Shown here in pieces: positions 39,695 to 47,866 of a stretch of 50,018 nucleotides of DNA. Numbering within the stretch: the first letter of the stretch is position 1; each line of letters starts with the position of its first letter. The notes below the pieces were generated by a model, which saw only the letters and a list, made by a program, of their open reading frames with translations, made no database searches and had not been told where the DNA came from. The position numbers and the translations under genes were made by a program. The stretch is from Thermus composti (GTDB lineage: Bacteria > Deinococcota > Deinococci > Deinococcales > Thermaceae). The stretch lies in NCBI RefSeq assembly GCF_014647535.1, contig NZ_BMPJ01000015.1:1-50018 (forward strand), written 5' to 3'.

Positions 39695-40314
39695 GGCTTC
39701 TTGGGGGGCCAGAGGACCTGAAACCCTTCCCGCCGCAGGGCCTCCGCCAGGAGATGGGTCTCCATGGTCTTCACCCGCACCACCGCCCGCACGGCCTCCT
39801 CCTCTTCGGGGTAGGAGAGGAGGGAGTGGATGTTCACCCCCCGCCCCGCCAGAAACCCGGTGAGCCGGGCGAGCTCCCCCGGGCGGTCGGGGAGGCGCAC
39901 CTCGAGGCGGCCCGAGGGCTCCGTGACCCCCGTGAGCCTAAGGAGGGCGTCCAGGAGGTCAATCCCCGTGACGATGCCCACGAGCCGCCCGTCCTCCAAG
40001 ACGGGCAGGCACCCGATCTTCCGCTCCCGCATGAGGCGGGCCGCCTCCTCCACGGGGTCTAGGGGGTGGGCGGTGACCACCCCCCGGGTCATCACCTCGG
40101 CCACCGGGGCGCAGGTGGGGCAGGGGCCTTGGGGGTTCAGGTGGCTTGTGGCCAGGCGGATGTCCCGGTCGGTGATGATCCCCACAAGTCTTTCCCCTTC
40201 CACCACGGGGAGGTGCCGGATCCCCTTTTCCAGGAGGAAGCGGTAAGCGTCCTCGAGGGTCGTCTCCGGCCCCACGGTGAGGACGGGGCTTTTCATCACG
40301 TCCTTTACCAGCAT
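39688..40314 (-). CDS. acuB: AcuB, CBS-pair and ACT-domain protein
   Basis: A 208-residue regulatory protein. CBS repeat 1 runs from 'MLVKDVMKSPVLTVGPETTL' to 'LVGIITDRDIRLATSHL', CBS repeat 2 from 'VAEVMTRGVVTAHPLDPVEE' to 'VGIVTGIDLLDALLRL', and an ACT-like domain follows from about 140 ('RLEVRLPDRPGELARLTGFL'). The CBS pair probably binds adenine nucleotides. A short 'CPTC' insert (PQGPCPTCAP) in the first CBS repeat is unusual and might be a metal or redox site. It is the first gene of acuB-acuC-ttuB-ttuA. TATACT at 40326-40321 lies six bases before the ATG. Confidence 0.92.
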   Translation of the reverse strand: MLVKDVMKSPVLTVGPETTLEDAYRFLLEKGIRHLPVVEGERLVGIITDRDIRLATSHLNPQGPCPTCAPVAEVMTRGVVTAHPLDPVEEAARLMRERKIGCLPVLEDGRLVGIVTGIDLLDALLRLTGVTEPSGRLEVRLPDRPGELARLTGFLAGRGVNIHSLLSYPEEEEAVRAVVRVKTMETHLLAEALRREGFQVLWPPKKPW

Positions 40315-40320
40315 GGGCCC

Positions 40321-40326
40321 AGTATA
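40321..40326 (-). promoter_or_regulatory. Leaderless -10 box of acuB
   Basis: TATACT on the minus strand, then six bases to the acuB ATG. No Shine-Dalgarno. The -35 region would fall in the hairpin that ends the upstream transporter operon. Confidence 0.55.
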
Positions 40327-40330
40327 CGGC

Positions 40331-40356
40331 GAAAGGGCCCCGGCTTTCGGGGCCCT
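40331..40356 (-). terminator. Terminator of the peptide-transporter operon
   Basis: On the minus strand AGGGCCCC, 7-base loop GAAAGCC, GGGGCCCT, followed by TT. Eight perfect pairs, 14 bases after the dppF stop. Confidence 0.75.
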
Positions 40357-40369
40357 AGGACGTTCGGCG

Positions 40370-41347
40370 TCAGAGGATGTCGTCCCGGATGCAGGCCTTG
40401 TAGTGGCCCGGGGCCACCTCCTTGAGCTCGGGGACCACCTGGGCGCACTCGGGCAGGGCGTAGCGGCACCGGGTGCGGAAGACGCACCCCGAGGGCGGGT
40501 TGATGGGGGAAGGGATATCCCCCTGGAGGACGATCCTTTCCCGCTTCACCGTGGGGTCGGGGATGGGCACCGCCGAAAGCAAGGCCTCGGTGTAGGGGTG
40601 CTTGGGGTTGCGGTAAAGCTCCCGGGCAGGAGCGAGCTCCATCACCTTCCCCAGGTACATCACCGCCACCCGGTCGGAGATGTACTCCACCACCGCCAGG
40701 TCGTGGGCGATGAAGAGGAGGGTGAGCCCGAGCTCCTCTTTGAGGTCCTGGAGGAGGTTCACCACCTGGGCCTGGATGGAAACGTCCAGGGCCGAGACCG
40801 GCTCGTCGGCCACGATGAACTCCGGGGCCACGGCCAGGGCGCGGGCGATGCCGATCCTTTGCCTCTGCCCGCCGGAGAACTCGTGGGGGTAGCGGCGCAT
40901 GTGGTCCGGGGAAAGCCCCACCAGCTTCAAAAGCTCCGCCACCCGCTCCGTGCGCTCCTTGGGCGTCTTGCCGATCCCGTGAATAAGGAGGGGCTCGGCG
41001 ATGATGTCCCCCACGGTCATCCGGGGGTTCAGGGAGCTAAAGGGGTCCTGGAAGATGATCTGCATGCGGCGGCGGAAGGGCCTGAGCTTCTCCCGGGGAA
41101 GCTCGGTGATGTCCTGCCCGTCAAAGAGGATCCGCCCCCCCGTGGGCTCAATGAGGCGGAGCACGGTGCGGCCCACCGTGGTCTTGCCGCTTCCCGACTC
41201 CCCCACAAGCCCCAATACCTCCCCCTTCCGGATGGAAAAGGAAACCCCGTCCACCGCCTTCACGCTCCCCACCACCCGGGAGAGCACCCCGCCCCGGATG
41301 GGGAAGTGCTTCTTTAAGTCCTTGACCTCGAGGAGAACCCCGTTCAT
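40370..41347 (-). CDS. dppF: Dipeptide/oligopeptide ABC transporter ATPase (DppF/OppF)
   Basis: A 325-residue ATPase. Walker A '[20 protein letters not shown]', signature '[20 protein letters not shown]', Walker B '[20 protein letters not shown]' and H-loop '[16 protein letters not shown]'. The C-terminal oligopeptide/dipeptide transporter extension with cysteines ('[20 protein letters not shown]') is the [4Fe-4S]-binding tail typical of DppF and OppF. Overlaps dppD by four bases. Last gene of the transporter operon. Confidence 0.94.
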   Translation of the reverse strand: MNGVLLEVKDLKKHFPIRGGVLSRVVGSVKAVDGVSFSIRKGEVLGLVGESGSGKTTVGRTVLRLIEPTGGRILFDGQDITELPREKLRPFRRRMQIIFQDPFSSLNPRMTVGDIIAEPLLIHGIGKTPKERTERVAELLKLVGLSPDHMRRYPHEFSGGQRQRIGIARALAVAPEFIVADEPVSALDVSIQAQVVNLLQDLKEELGLTLLFIAHDLAVVEYISDRVAVMYLGKVMELAPARELYRNPKHPYTEALLSAVPIPDPTVKRERIVLQGDIPSPINPPSGCVFRTRCRYALPECAQVVPELKEVAPGHYKACIRDDIL

Positions 41348-42363
41348 GCCCTAACCTCCCGGATCTCCCGCCAGCGCACGCACCGCACCTGCCGCCCGTC
41401 CCCGGCGTCCTCCAAGGGGGGCACCTCGGCGTCGCAAAGCCCCGCCACGAAGTGCTTGCACCGGGGGTGGAAGGCGCACCCCGGGGGCAGGTAGAGGGGG
41501 TTGGGGACGTTGCCGGGGATGGCCTCGAGGCGCTCCTTGCGCTCCGCCGCCAGGTCCAGCCGGGGCACGGAGCGGAGGAGCCCCCGGGTGTAGGGGTGCA
41601 AGGGCTCCTGGAAGAGGGGCACCACGTCCGCCTGCTCCACCACCCGCCCGGCGTACATCACCACCACCCGGTCCGCCATCTCCGCCACCACCCCCAGGTT
41701 ATGGGTGATGAAGAGGATGGCCATCCCCAGCTCCTCCTGGAGCTTCTTCATGAGCTCCAGGATCTGCGCCTGGATGGTCACGTCCAAGGCGGTGGTGGGC
41801 TCGTCGGCGATGAGCAGGGAGGGGTTGCAGGAGAGGGCCATGGCGATCATCACCCGCTGGCGCATCCCGCCCGACATCTGGTGAGGGTAGTTGCTAAGCC
41901 GCTTTCTGGGCTCGGGGATCCCCACCAGCTCCAGCATGTGGGCGGCAAGCTCCATGGCCTCCTTGCGGCTTTTCCCCTGGTGGAGCATGATGGCCTCGGC
42001 AATCTGGTCCCCCACCGTGTACACCGGGTTCAGGGAGGTCATGGGCTCCTGGAAGATCATGGCGATGTCGTTCCCCCGGATCCGCCGCATCTCCTGTTCG
42101 GAGAGCTTGGTGAGGTCCCGAACCTTCCCGTCCTTCCCACGGAAGAGGATCTCCCCCCCCACGATCCGGCCGGGCGGCGAGGGAATGAGCCGCATGATGG
42201 CCAGGGAGGTCACGCTCTTCCCGCTCCCCGACTCCCCCACCACCGCCAGGGTCTCCCCCCGGTTCACGTGGAAGGAGACCCCGTCCACCGCCTTCACCAC
42301 CCCGTCGTCGGTGAAGAAGTGGACCTTGAGGTCCTTCACCTCCAGTAGCCGCTTCTCGTCCAT
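41344..42363 (-). CDS. dppD: Dipeptide/oligopeptide ABC transporter ATPase (DppD/OppD)
   Basis: A 339-residue ATPase. Walker A '[20 protein letters not shown]', signature '[20 protein letters not shown]', Walker B '[20 protein letters not shown]', H-loop '[16 protein letters not shown]', and C-terminal cysteine tail '[20 protein letters not shown]'. ATG 42363 has AAGGAG six bases upstream; an in-frame GTG lies two codons earlier. A 72-base gap separates it from dppC and contains no strong terminator, so transcription probably continues through. Confidence 0.94.
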   Translation of the reverse strand: MDEKRLLEVKDLKVHFFTDDGVVKAVDGVSFHVNRGETLAVVGESGSGKSVTSLAIMRLIPSPPGRIVGGEILFRGKDGKVRDLTKLSEQEMRRIRGNDIAMIFQEPMTSLNPVYTVGDQIAEAIMLHQGKSRKEAMELAAHMLELVGIPEPRKRLSNYPHQMSGGMRQRVMIAMALSCNPSLLIADEPTTALDVTIQAQILELMKKLQEELGMAILFITHNLGVVAEMADRVVVMYAGRVVEQADVVPLFQEPLHPYTRGLLRSVPRLDLAAERKERLEAIPGNVPNPLYLPPGCAFHPRCKHFVAGLCDAEVPPLEDAGDGRQVRCVRWREIREVRA

Positions 42364-42435
42364 GAGCACTCCTTCGGGCGCTGCCCTTAAGACACCTCAA
42401 CCGTTATACGCCATACCCCCGCAAAAGAGAAGGGT

Positions 42436-43779
42436 CTACCGCCGGCGCCTGGGGTCCAAGGCATCCCGCAGGCCATCACCCACGAAGTTCCAGGCCATGA
42501 TGGAGACGAAGATGAAAAACCCCGGCCAGAGCACCCAGGGGCGGTCCACAAAGCTGGCAAACCCCCCCTGCTGCGCCCCTTGAAGAAGGAGGCCCCAGCT
42601 GGTGTAGGGCTCCGTGACCCCAAGGCCAAGGAAAGACAGGCCCGACTCGGCCAGGATGAAGCCGGGGATGGTTAGGGAAAGGCTCACGATGACGTAGCTG
42701 GCTGTGGCCGGCAAAACATGTCGGAAGAGGATCCGGGCGTCCGAGGCCCCCATGGCCCGCGCCGCCTGGACGTAGTCCATCTCCCGCACGGAAAGCACGA
42801 TGCCCCGCACCACCCGGGCAAGCCCGCCCCAGCCGATGAAGCCGAGAAGCCCCACCACCAGGTAGAAGGTGGTAAGAGGGTCCACGTTGGTGGGGAAAAC
42901 GGCCCGCAAGGAGATGAGGAGGAAAAGGGTGGGGATGGCGGCGATGATCTCCACGGCCCGCATCACCAGGTCATCGGCGTCAATCCGGATGGGGCGGAAA
43001 GGGAGGGTCAGAACCAGGCGCACCCCCACCCACGCCGCCGCCAAAAAGGCCAGAACCTGGAAAAAACCGAGCCCCGTGAGCCGGTAGTAGCTCCAGGCCA
43101 GGTACAAGGCTCCAAGGCCAAGCCCTCCCCATAAGGCCCAGGAAAGGGGGCCCAAGAGAAGGCCTAGGCCCCGCCAGGCCCTAAGGGGCAAGGAGAGGGT
43201 GAAGGGTCGGCCCGAGTAGTACCCGGCGATTCCCCCGAGGACCATCCCCAGGACAAAGGAGACCAAGGCGGAAAGGATACCGATGGTGAGGGATACCTGG
43301 GCCCCGTAGATCAAACGGCTAAAAAGGTCCCGCCCGAAGTTATCGGTCCCCATGAGGAAGATCCTGGCCGGGGGGTCCACCCCGAAAAGGCGTAGGTCCG
43401 AGCGGAAGACGCGGAAGAGGGTGTAGGGCTGGTCCGGCGTGCGCACGAAGAAGCGAATGTAAAACTTTCCTTGGGAAGGGTCCTCCTCGTACTTAGGCTG
43501 GAGGGAGACCGGGTCCAGGGTGCGCCGGGTGGCGTAGACAAAGGGACGGGAAAGCCCGCCCGTCTCCGGGTCCACGAAGTGGATCCGTGTGGGCGGGTGG
43601 TACCCCTTCGGGGGGTAAAGCTCGTAGTAGTTGGGGTCGTAGGGGCTGAAGAACCCGGCGAAGGCGGCCACCGTGTACAAGACGAAGAGAATGCGCAGAC
43701 CCCAAACCGCCAAAGGGTGCTTGCGAAACTGGCGCAGAGCGATCTGGAACTGACTTTGGGAAGACGCTTGGACCGTCAT
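42436..43779 (-). CDS. dppC: Peptide ABC transporter permease (DppC/OppC), enlarged
   Basis: A 447-residue permease, well above the usual 280-320. The N-terminal OppC segment 'RQFRKHPLAVWGLRILFVLY' and the TM-domain motif 'MGTDNFGRDLFSRLIYGAQV' are present, with the EAA loop 'DYVQAARAMGASDARILFRH' and 'PGFILAESGLSFLGLGVTEP' near the end. The extra length lies in a periplasmic insert after TM1 (about 45-140) and in an added membrane/hydrophilic segment around 'PFTLSLPLRAWRGLGLLLGP'. Such long forms are known in the peptide-permease family. dppB lies three bases upstream. Confidence 0.92.
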   Translation of the reverse strand: MTVQASSQSQFQIALRQFRKHPLAVWGLRILFVLYTVAAFAGFFSPYDPNYYELYPPKGYHPPTRIHFVDPETGGLSRPFVYATRRTLDPVSLQPKYEEDPSQGKFYIRFFVRTPDQPYTLFRVFRSDLRLFGVDPPARIFLMGTDNFGRDLFSRLIYGAQVSLTIGILSALVSFVLGMVLGGIAGYYSGRPFTLSLPLRAWRGLGLLLGPLSWALWGGLGLGALYLAWSYYRLTGLGFFQVLAFLAAAWVGVRLVLTLPFRPIRIDADDLVMRAVEIIAAIPTLFLLISLRAVFPTNVDPLTTFYLVVGLLGFIGWGGLARVVRGIVLSVREMDYVQAARAMGASDARILFRHVLPATASYVIVSLSLTIPGFILAESGLSFLGLGVTEPYTSWGLLLQGAQQGGFASFVDRPWVLWPGFFIFVSIMAWNFVGDGLRDALDPRRRR

Positions 43780-43782
43780 AGC

Positions 43783-44766
43783 TCACTCGTAGCGGATCCT
43801 GGGGTCCACCCAGGCGAGAAGCAGGTCCGAAAGTAGGTTGCCGATCATAAGGAGCACCAAGCCCATGGTGAGGAAGCCCGCGACCACGTAGAGGTCCTGT
43901 TGGGAGATGGCGTCCAGGAGAAGGGGGGTGATCCCAGGCCAGGCCATGACCACCTCCACAAGGCCGGCCCCCGAGATCAGGGTGGGCAGGATACCCCCGA
44001 TGTTGGCCACGAAAGGGATCACCGCATTCCTCAGGGCGTGCTTGTAGACCACCACCCTTTCGGCCAGCCCCTTGGCCCGGGCGGTGCGGATGTAGTCCTG
44101 GGTGAGGACCTCCAACATCTGGCCTCGCATGACCCGGGAAAAGCCAGCGATGTCGCTGGTGGTGAGCACCAGAATAGGCAAAACCGCGTGCCAGGCCACG
44201 TCCACCACCTTTTGCCAGAAGGAAAACTGCTCAAACCCGCTGGAGGTCATCCCCGAGACCGGGAAAACCATAACCCCCGTGCGGAAGTAGACCTGGAGCA
44301 CCAGGTACATGAGGATGAGGGCCAGGAAGAAGTTGGGGATGGCGAGGCCCAAATAGGCGAGGAAGGAGACCACCCGGTCCCCCAAGGAGTACTGGCGCAA
44401 AGCCCCGTAGACGCCCACGGGCACGGCGATAAGGAAAAGAAGGATCGTGGAGGGAACCACCAGAACCATGGAGTTCAGGACCCTGGGCCAGACGATCTCC
44501 AGCACCGGGGCCTGGTAGGCGAAGGAGTACCCCAGGTTGAGGTGAAGGAGGTTGTGCATCCAGAGAAGGTACTGCTCGTGAAAGGGGCGGTCTAAGCCGA
44601 ACTGGTTCCGGAGCCGGGCGATGGTCTCGGGGGTTACCTTGGGGTCTAGCTCCAGCTGGGTGAGGTAGTCCCCAGGGGCCATCTGGATGATGAGGAAGGC
44701 CAGGAAGGTGGCCCCGAAGAAGGTGGGGACGAGGTAGAGGATCCGGCGAAGGATATAGGCGGTCAT
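43783..44766 (-). CDS. dppB: Peptide ABC transporter permease (DppB/OppB)
   Basis: A 327-residue permease with six membrane helices. N-terminal 'MTAYILRRILYLVPTFFGAT' and 'IQMAPGD' are the OppB hallmark; the EAA loop is 'DYIRTARAKGLAERVVVYKH' followed by 'ALRNAVIPFVANIG', and the end carries 'LLSDLLLAWVDPRIRYE'. ATG 44766 fits the family; the frame is open further upstream but runs into the terminator hairpin. It is separated from the binding-protein gene by that hairpin. Confidence 0.94.
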   Translation of the reverse strand: MTAYILRRILYLVPTFFGATFLAFLIIQMAPGDYLTQLELDPKVTPETIARLRNQFGLDRPFHEQYLLWMHNLLHLNLGYSFAYQAPVLEIVWPRVLNSMVLVVPSTILLFLIAVPVGVYGALRQYSLGDRVVSFLAYLGLAIPNFFLALILMYLVLQVYFRTGVMVFPVSGMTSSGFEQFSFWQKVVDVAWHAVLPILVLTTSDIAGFSRVMRGQMLEVLTQDYIRTARAKGLAERVVVYKHALRNAVIPFVANIGGILPTLISGAGLVEVVMAWPGITPLLLDAISQQDLYVVAGFLTMGLVLLMIGNLLSDLLLAWVDPRIRYE

Positions 44767-44774
44767 GGGCCTCC

Positions 44775-44805
44775 AAAATCCCCCCTGGGCTTTCGCCCAG
44801 GGGGG
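44775..44805 (-). terminator. Strong hairpin between binding protein and permeases
   Basis: An 11-bp perfect stem, CCCCCCTGGGC/GCCCAGGGGGG with a 4-base loop, followed on the minus strand by GATTTT. A partial terminator here would give much more binding protein than permease. Confidence 0.85.
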
Positions 44806-44818
44806 AAAGGCGGGGGAG

Positions 44819-46579
44819 CTACTTCTTGATGAAGGTGAGCTCCAGCTCCCTAGCGCCCCAGATGCTGGAGATGATGGCGTCGGGGTGCTCGCCGCCCAGG
44901 CGGTTGTTCCAGGCGGGGTGGTAGTTGGGGCCGGCGATGTAGATGATGGGAAGGAGTTGCGCCTCAATCTCCTGCATGCGGTAGCCGATCTCCACCCGCT
45001 TCTTGAAGTCCAGCTCCGTGCGGCCCCGGGAGTAGAGGGCGTCCAGCTGGGTCTCCCTGGGGTCTAAGCACTGGCCGGACTTGTTCCACATGTGAAGGTT
45101 CCCTTTGCAGGGCACCACGTTGGAGCCGAAGGGCCAGTCCAACCCTCCACCCGTGAGGCCGATGATGATGGCGTCAAAGGGCCGGTCGGGACCGGAGGAG
45201 AGGAGCTGGCCCACCAGGGTGTTGAAGTCAATGGCCTGGAAGTTGACCTTGACCCCCACCTTCTTGGCCTCGTCCACGAAGAGCTTGGCGATCTGCTCCC
45301 GCTGGTTGTTGCCGGCGTTGGTGGCGAGGTTGAACTCAAGCCGCCGCCCCCTGGCGTCCACCAGGTAGCCCTCCCGGTCCTTCCGGGTGAAGCCCAGCTC
45401 GGCCAAAAGCTTTGCCGCCTGCTGGGGATTGTACTCGTACTTGGGCACCTTGGGGTTCAGCCACTGGGTGAACACCGGGTAAACGCTGGTGTACATGGGG
45501 GTGCCCAGGCCCCCGTAGACGATGTCTATGACCGCCTGGCGGTTCACCAGGTGGCTCATGGCCTTCCGGAACTTATCCGAGCGGAAGAGGCTCTGCTTGA
45601 AGGGGTCCGAGGCCTTGTTCCAGTTGAAGACCATGAACTGGTTGCTGGCCACGGGAGAGGCGTTGAGCTTCAGGGTGGCGTCCAGGCGGCCCTGCTGGAT
45701 GGCCTGGCGGATCTGGGAGATGTGGTCCACGGTGCTGGGGGCGAAGACGTCAATGTTCCCCGCCAAAAACTCCGCCAAGGCGGCGTTCACGTCCTTGACG
45801 ATCCGGATCTCGTACCGGTCCAGGTAGGGCAGGGGGTTCCCCGCCTCGTCCTTGTTCCACTCGCCGAAGGCCGGGTTGCGCTTAAGCACCAGCCGCTCCC
45901 CGGGGCGGTAGCTCTCAATGAGCCAGGGCCCGCCCGAGACGATGTTCCCGGGCCTCTCGTTCAGGGTCCACATCTTCTTGATGCCCTCGGCCCCCTCCCG
46001 CTGGTACACGGGACCGAAGATGTGGGCGGGCCAGGGGGTGAAGCTGGCCACGGCGAAGGCCTCGGCGTCCGTCTTGGGGTAGGAGATGCGGAGGGTGTAG
46101 TCGTCCAGCTTCCGCACCACGATGGGCTTGCCGTCAAGGAAGAAGGAATCGTAGCTGTTGGAGCCCACCGCCTTGTCCGTGTGGATCCGCCAGGTCATGA
46201 CCCAGTCGTCGGCGGTGATGGGCCGGCCGTCGGACCACTTCATGCCCCGACGGATCTTGAAGGTGATGTCCAGCTTGTTGGGGCTTACGGTGAAGGACTC
46301 CGCCATGTAGGGGATCCAGTCCCCGGTGGTGGGGTCGCGGCGGACGAGGCCGTAGTCCCCTGAGATGATTTCCGGAACGCTCCCGGCCTCCGCGGTGAGG
46401 AAGGGGTTAAAGGTGCGAAAGTCAGAGAGGGTGTAATTCCTAAGCGTACCCCCCCGCTTCACCTCCGAGGGTTTAGCCACCGTCCACTTCTGGGGCCAGA
46501 CGAAGGTCTGGGCGCTGGCCACACCGGCCACAGCCAAAAACCCTGCTAGAAGCCAAACCGCTCTTCCTATAGGCATCAT
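44819..46579 (-). CDS. Peptide ABC transporter substrate-binding protein
   Basis: A 586-residue family 5 extracellular binding protein (DppA/OppA type). Sec signal MMPIGRAVWLLAGFLAVAGV with cleavage after ASA; no lipobox cysteine, so it is probably soluble in the periplasm. Family landmarks: 'YLDRYEIRIVKDVNAALAEF', 'MKWSDGRPITADDWVMTWRI', 'WLIESYRPGERLVLKRNPAF' and 'MSHLVNRQAVIDIVYGGLGT'. The substrate is probably peptides; sugars are possible in this family. GGGAGGA lies just before two consecutive ATGs (46579 and 46576). First gene of the operon. Confidence 0.93.
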   Translation of the reverse strand: MMPIGRAVWLLAGFLAVAGVASAQTFVWPQKWTVAKPSEVKRGGTLRNYTLSDFRTFNPFLTAEAGSVPEIISGDYGLVRRDPTTGDWIPYMAESFTVSPNKLDITFKIRRGMKWSDGRPITADDWVMTWRIHTDKAVGSNSYDSFFLDGKPIVVRKLDDYTLRISYPKTDAEAFAVASFTPWPAHIFGPVYQREGAEGIKKMWTLNERPGNIVSGGPWLIESYRPGERLVLKRNPAFGEWNKDEAGNPLPYLDRYEIRIVKDVNAALAEFLAGNIDVFAPSTVDHISQIRQAIQQGRLDATLKLNASPVASNQFMVFNWNKASDPFKQSLFRSDKFRKAMSHLVNRQAVIDIVYGGLGTPMYTSVYPVFTQWLNPKVPKYEYNPQQAAKLLAELGFTRKDREGYLVDARGRRLEFNLATNAGNNQREQIAKLFVDEAKKVGVKVNFQAIDFNTLVGQLLSSGPDRPFDAIIIGLTGGGLDWPFGSNVVPCKGNLHMWNKSGQCLDPRETQLDALYSRGRTELDFKKRVEIGYRMQEIEAQLLPIIYIAGPNYHPAWNNRLGGEHPDAIISSIWGARELELTFIKK

Positions 46580-46608
46580 GCTTCCTCCCTGAGGCGCCTA
46601 TGGCCCCA

Positions 46609-46638
46609 AGCCTAAAGCACCCCTCGAGGCCCTGTCAA
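46609..46638 (-). promoter_or_regulatory. Promoter of the peptide-transporter operon
   Basis: On the minus strand, a perfect TTGACA (46638-46633), 18-base spacer and TAGGCT (46614-46609), about 30 bases before the start codon, with a Shine-Dalgarno in between. It has a normal leader, unlike most neighbours. Confidence 0.7.
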
Positions 46639-46648
46639 GCCCGCCGGG

Positions 46649-47023
46649 TTAAAGGTTTCCCTTAGGCCCAGGCCGGACCTTTTCCACCTCGGCGTAGACG
46701 TCGCGGAAGACCCCGGGGATGGGGGCGTGGGGCTTGTGGACCCGGACCCGCACGGCCTGAAGCCTGGGGAAGGCCTTCAAAAGCTCCTCCGCCAGGTGGT
46801 CCGCCAGGGCCTCTATAAGGTAAAAGCGGCGGTGACGCACCGCCTCCTCCACCAGGGCGTAGACGGCGGCGTAGTCCACGGTCTCCTCCAACCGGTCTCC
46901 CCGCCCCTCAAAGGGCACGGAAAGCCACAGGTCCACCACGAACCGAGCCCCAAGCCGCCCCTCCTCGGGCATCACCCCGTGGCGCCCGTAGAACTCCAAC
47001 CCCAAAAGGGCGATGGTCCCCAC
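46649..47023 (-). CDS. folB: Dihydroneopterin aldolase
   Basis: A 124-residue FolB protein, which cleaves dihydroneopterin to 6-hydroxymethyldihydropterin in folate synthesis. Seen: 'LGLEFYGRHGVMPEEGRLGA' (conserved Tyr-G-x-H-G), 'ETVDYAAVYALVEEAV', the catalytic region 'FYLIEALADHLAEELLKAF', and 'VRVRVHKPHAPIPGVFRDVY' with the conserved K-P pair. It follows folP by three bases. Confidence 0.94.
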   Translation of the reverse strand: MGTIALLGLEFYGRHGVMPEEGRLGARFVVDLWLSVPFEGRGDRLEETVDYAAVYALVEEAVRHRRFYLIEALADHLAEELLKAFPRLQAVRVRVHKPHAPIPGVFRDVYAEVEKVRPGPKGNL

Positions 47024-47026
47024 CCC

Positions 47027-47845
47027 TCACCCCCAGAGGGCCTCCCAGACCCTTAAAGCCTCCCGGTGGGCCCGCACGTCGTGGACCCTGAGGATCCTCG
47101 CCCCCTTGAGGACGGCGAAGAGGTGGGCGGCCACGGAGCCGTGGACCCTTTGGGCGGGGTCTTCCACCCCCGTAAGCTCCCCGATGGTGCGCTTGCGGGA
47201 AAGCCCCACCAGAACCGGGTGCCCTAAGGCCACGATCTCGTCCAGGCGGCGGAGGAGGGCGAGGTTATGTTCCAAAAGCTTGCCGAAGCCAAACCCCGGG
47301 TCCAGGACCACCTGGGGCACCCCCGCCCCAAGGGCCTTTTCCGCCTGGGCCTTGAGGAAGGCCTTCACCTCGGCCACCACGTCCTGGTAGCGGGCGTGGG
47401 CCATCATGGCCTTGGGGTCGGGCACGGGCATGTGCATGACCACCGCCGGCACCCCGTAGCGGGCCGCCAGGGCCACCATGCGCTCGTCCCAAAGCCCGGT
47501 GACGTCGTTCAGGAGGTGGGCCCCCATCTTTAGGGCCTCCTCGGCCACCTCGGGCTTGCGGGTGTCCACGCTCACCGGCACCCCCAAGGAGAGGACCGCC
47601 TCGAGGACGGGAAGAAGCCTCCGCTTCTCCTCCTCCACGGGCACGGGGTCCGCCCCAGGGCGGGTGGACTCGGCCCCGAGGTCCAGGATGTCCGCCCCCT
47701 CCGCCACCATCTCCCGGGCCCGCTCCAAAGCCTTTTCCGGGTCCAGGTAAAGCCCCCCGTCGGAAAAGGAATCCGGGGTGAGGTTGAGAATCCCCATAAG
47801 GAGGGGGCGTTCCAGGGAGAAGACCTTGCCGTCTAGCCGTAGCAC
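47027..47845 (-). CDS. folP: Dihydropteroate synthase
   Basis: A 272-residue TIM-barrel enzyme that couples 4-aminobenzoate to the pterin diphosphate; the sulfonamide target. Motifs: 'LLMGILNLTPDSFSDGGLYL' (pterin site), 'ILDLGAESTRPGADPVPVEE', 'VPVSVDTRKPEVAEEAL', 'NDVTGLWDERMVALAARY' and 'VVLDPGFGFGKLLEHNLALL'. The frame is open to 47905, but the GTG at 47845 is exactly seven bases after a perfect TATAAT, and the 20 upstream codons would overlap the divergent gene. folB follows immediately. Confidence 0.94.
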   Translation of the reverse strand: MLRLDGKVFSLERPLLMGILNLTPDSFSDGGLYLDPEKALERAREMVAEGADILDLGAESTRPGADPVPVEEEKRRLLPVLEAVLSLGVPVSVDTRKPEVAEEALKMGAHLLNDVTGLWDERMVALAARYGVPAVVMHMPVPDPKAMMAHARYQDVVAEVKAFLKAQAEKALGAGVPQVVLDPGFGFGKLLEHNLALLRRLDEIVALGHPVLVGLSRKRTIGELTGVEDPAQRVHGSVAAHLFAVLKGARILRVHDVRAHREALRVWEALWG

Positions 47846-47852
47846 GCCTTGG

Positions 47853-47860
47853 ATTATAGT
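47853..47860. promoter_or_regulatory. Overlapping -10 boxes of folP and the usp gene
   Basis: Minus strand TATAAT (47858-47853) is seven bases from the folP GTG; plus strand TATAGT (47855-47860) is six bases from the usp ATG. They share four base pairs, so both start sites cannot be melted by two polymerases at the same time. Only 21 bases separate the two start codons. Confidence 0.65.
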
Positions 47861-47866
47861 GGCCTT

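Noticed and set aside
45092-46363. 423-codon plus-strand frame opposite the peptide-binding protein
   Set aside because: Antisense shadow; the minus-strand protein has a signal peptide, family motifs, promoter and ribosome site.
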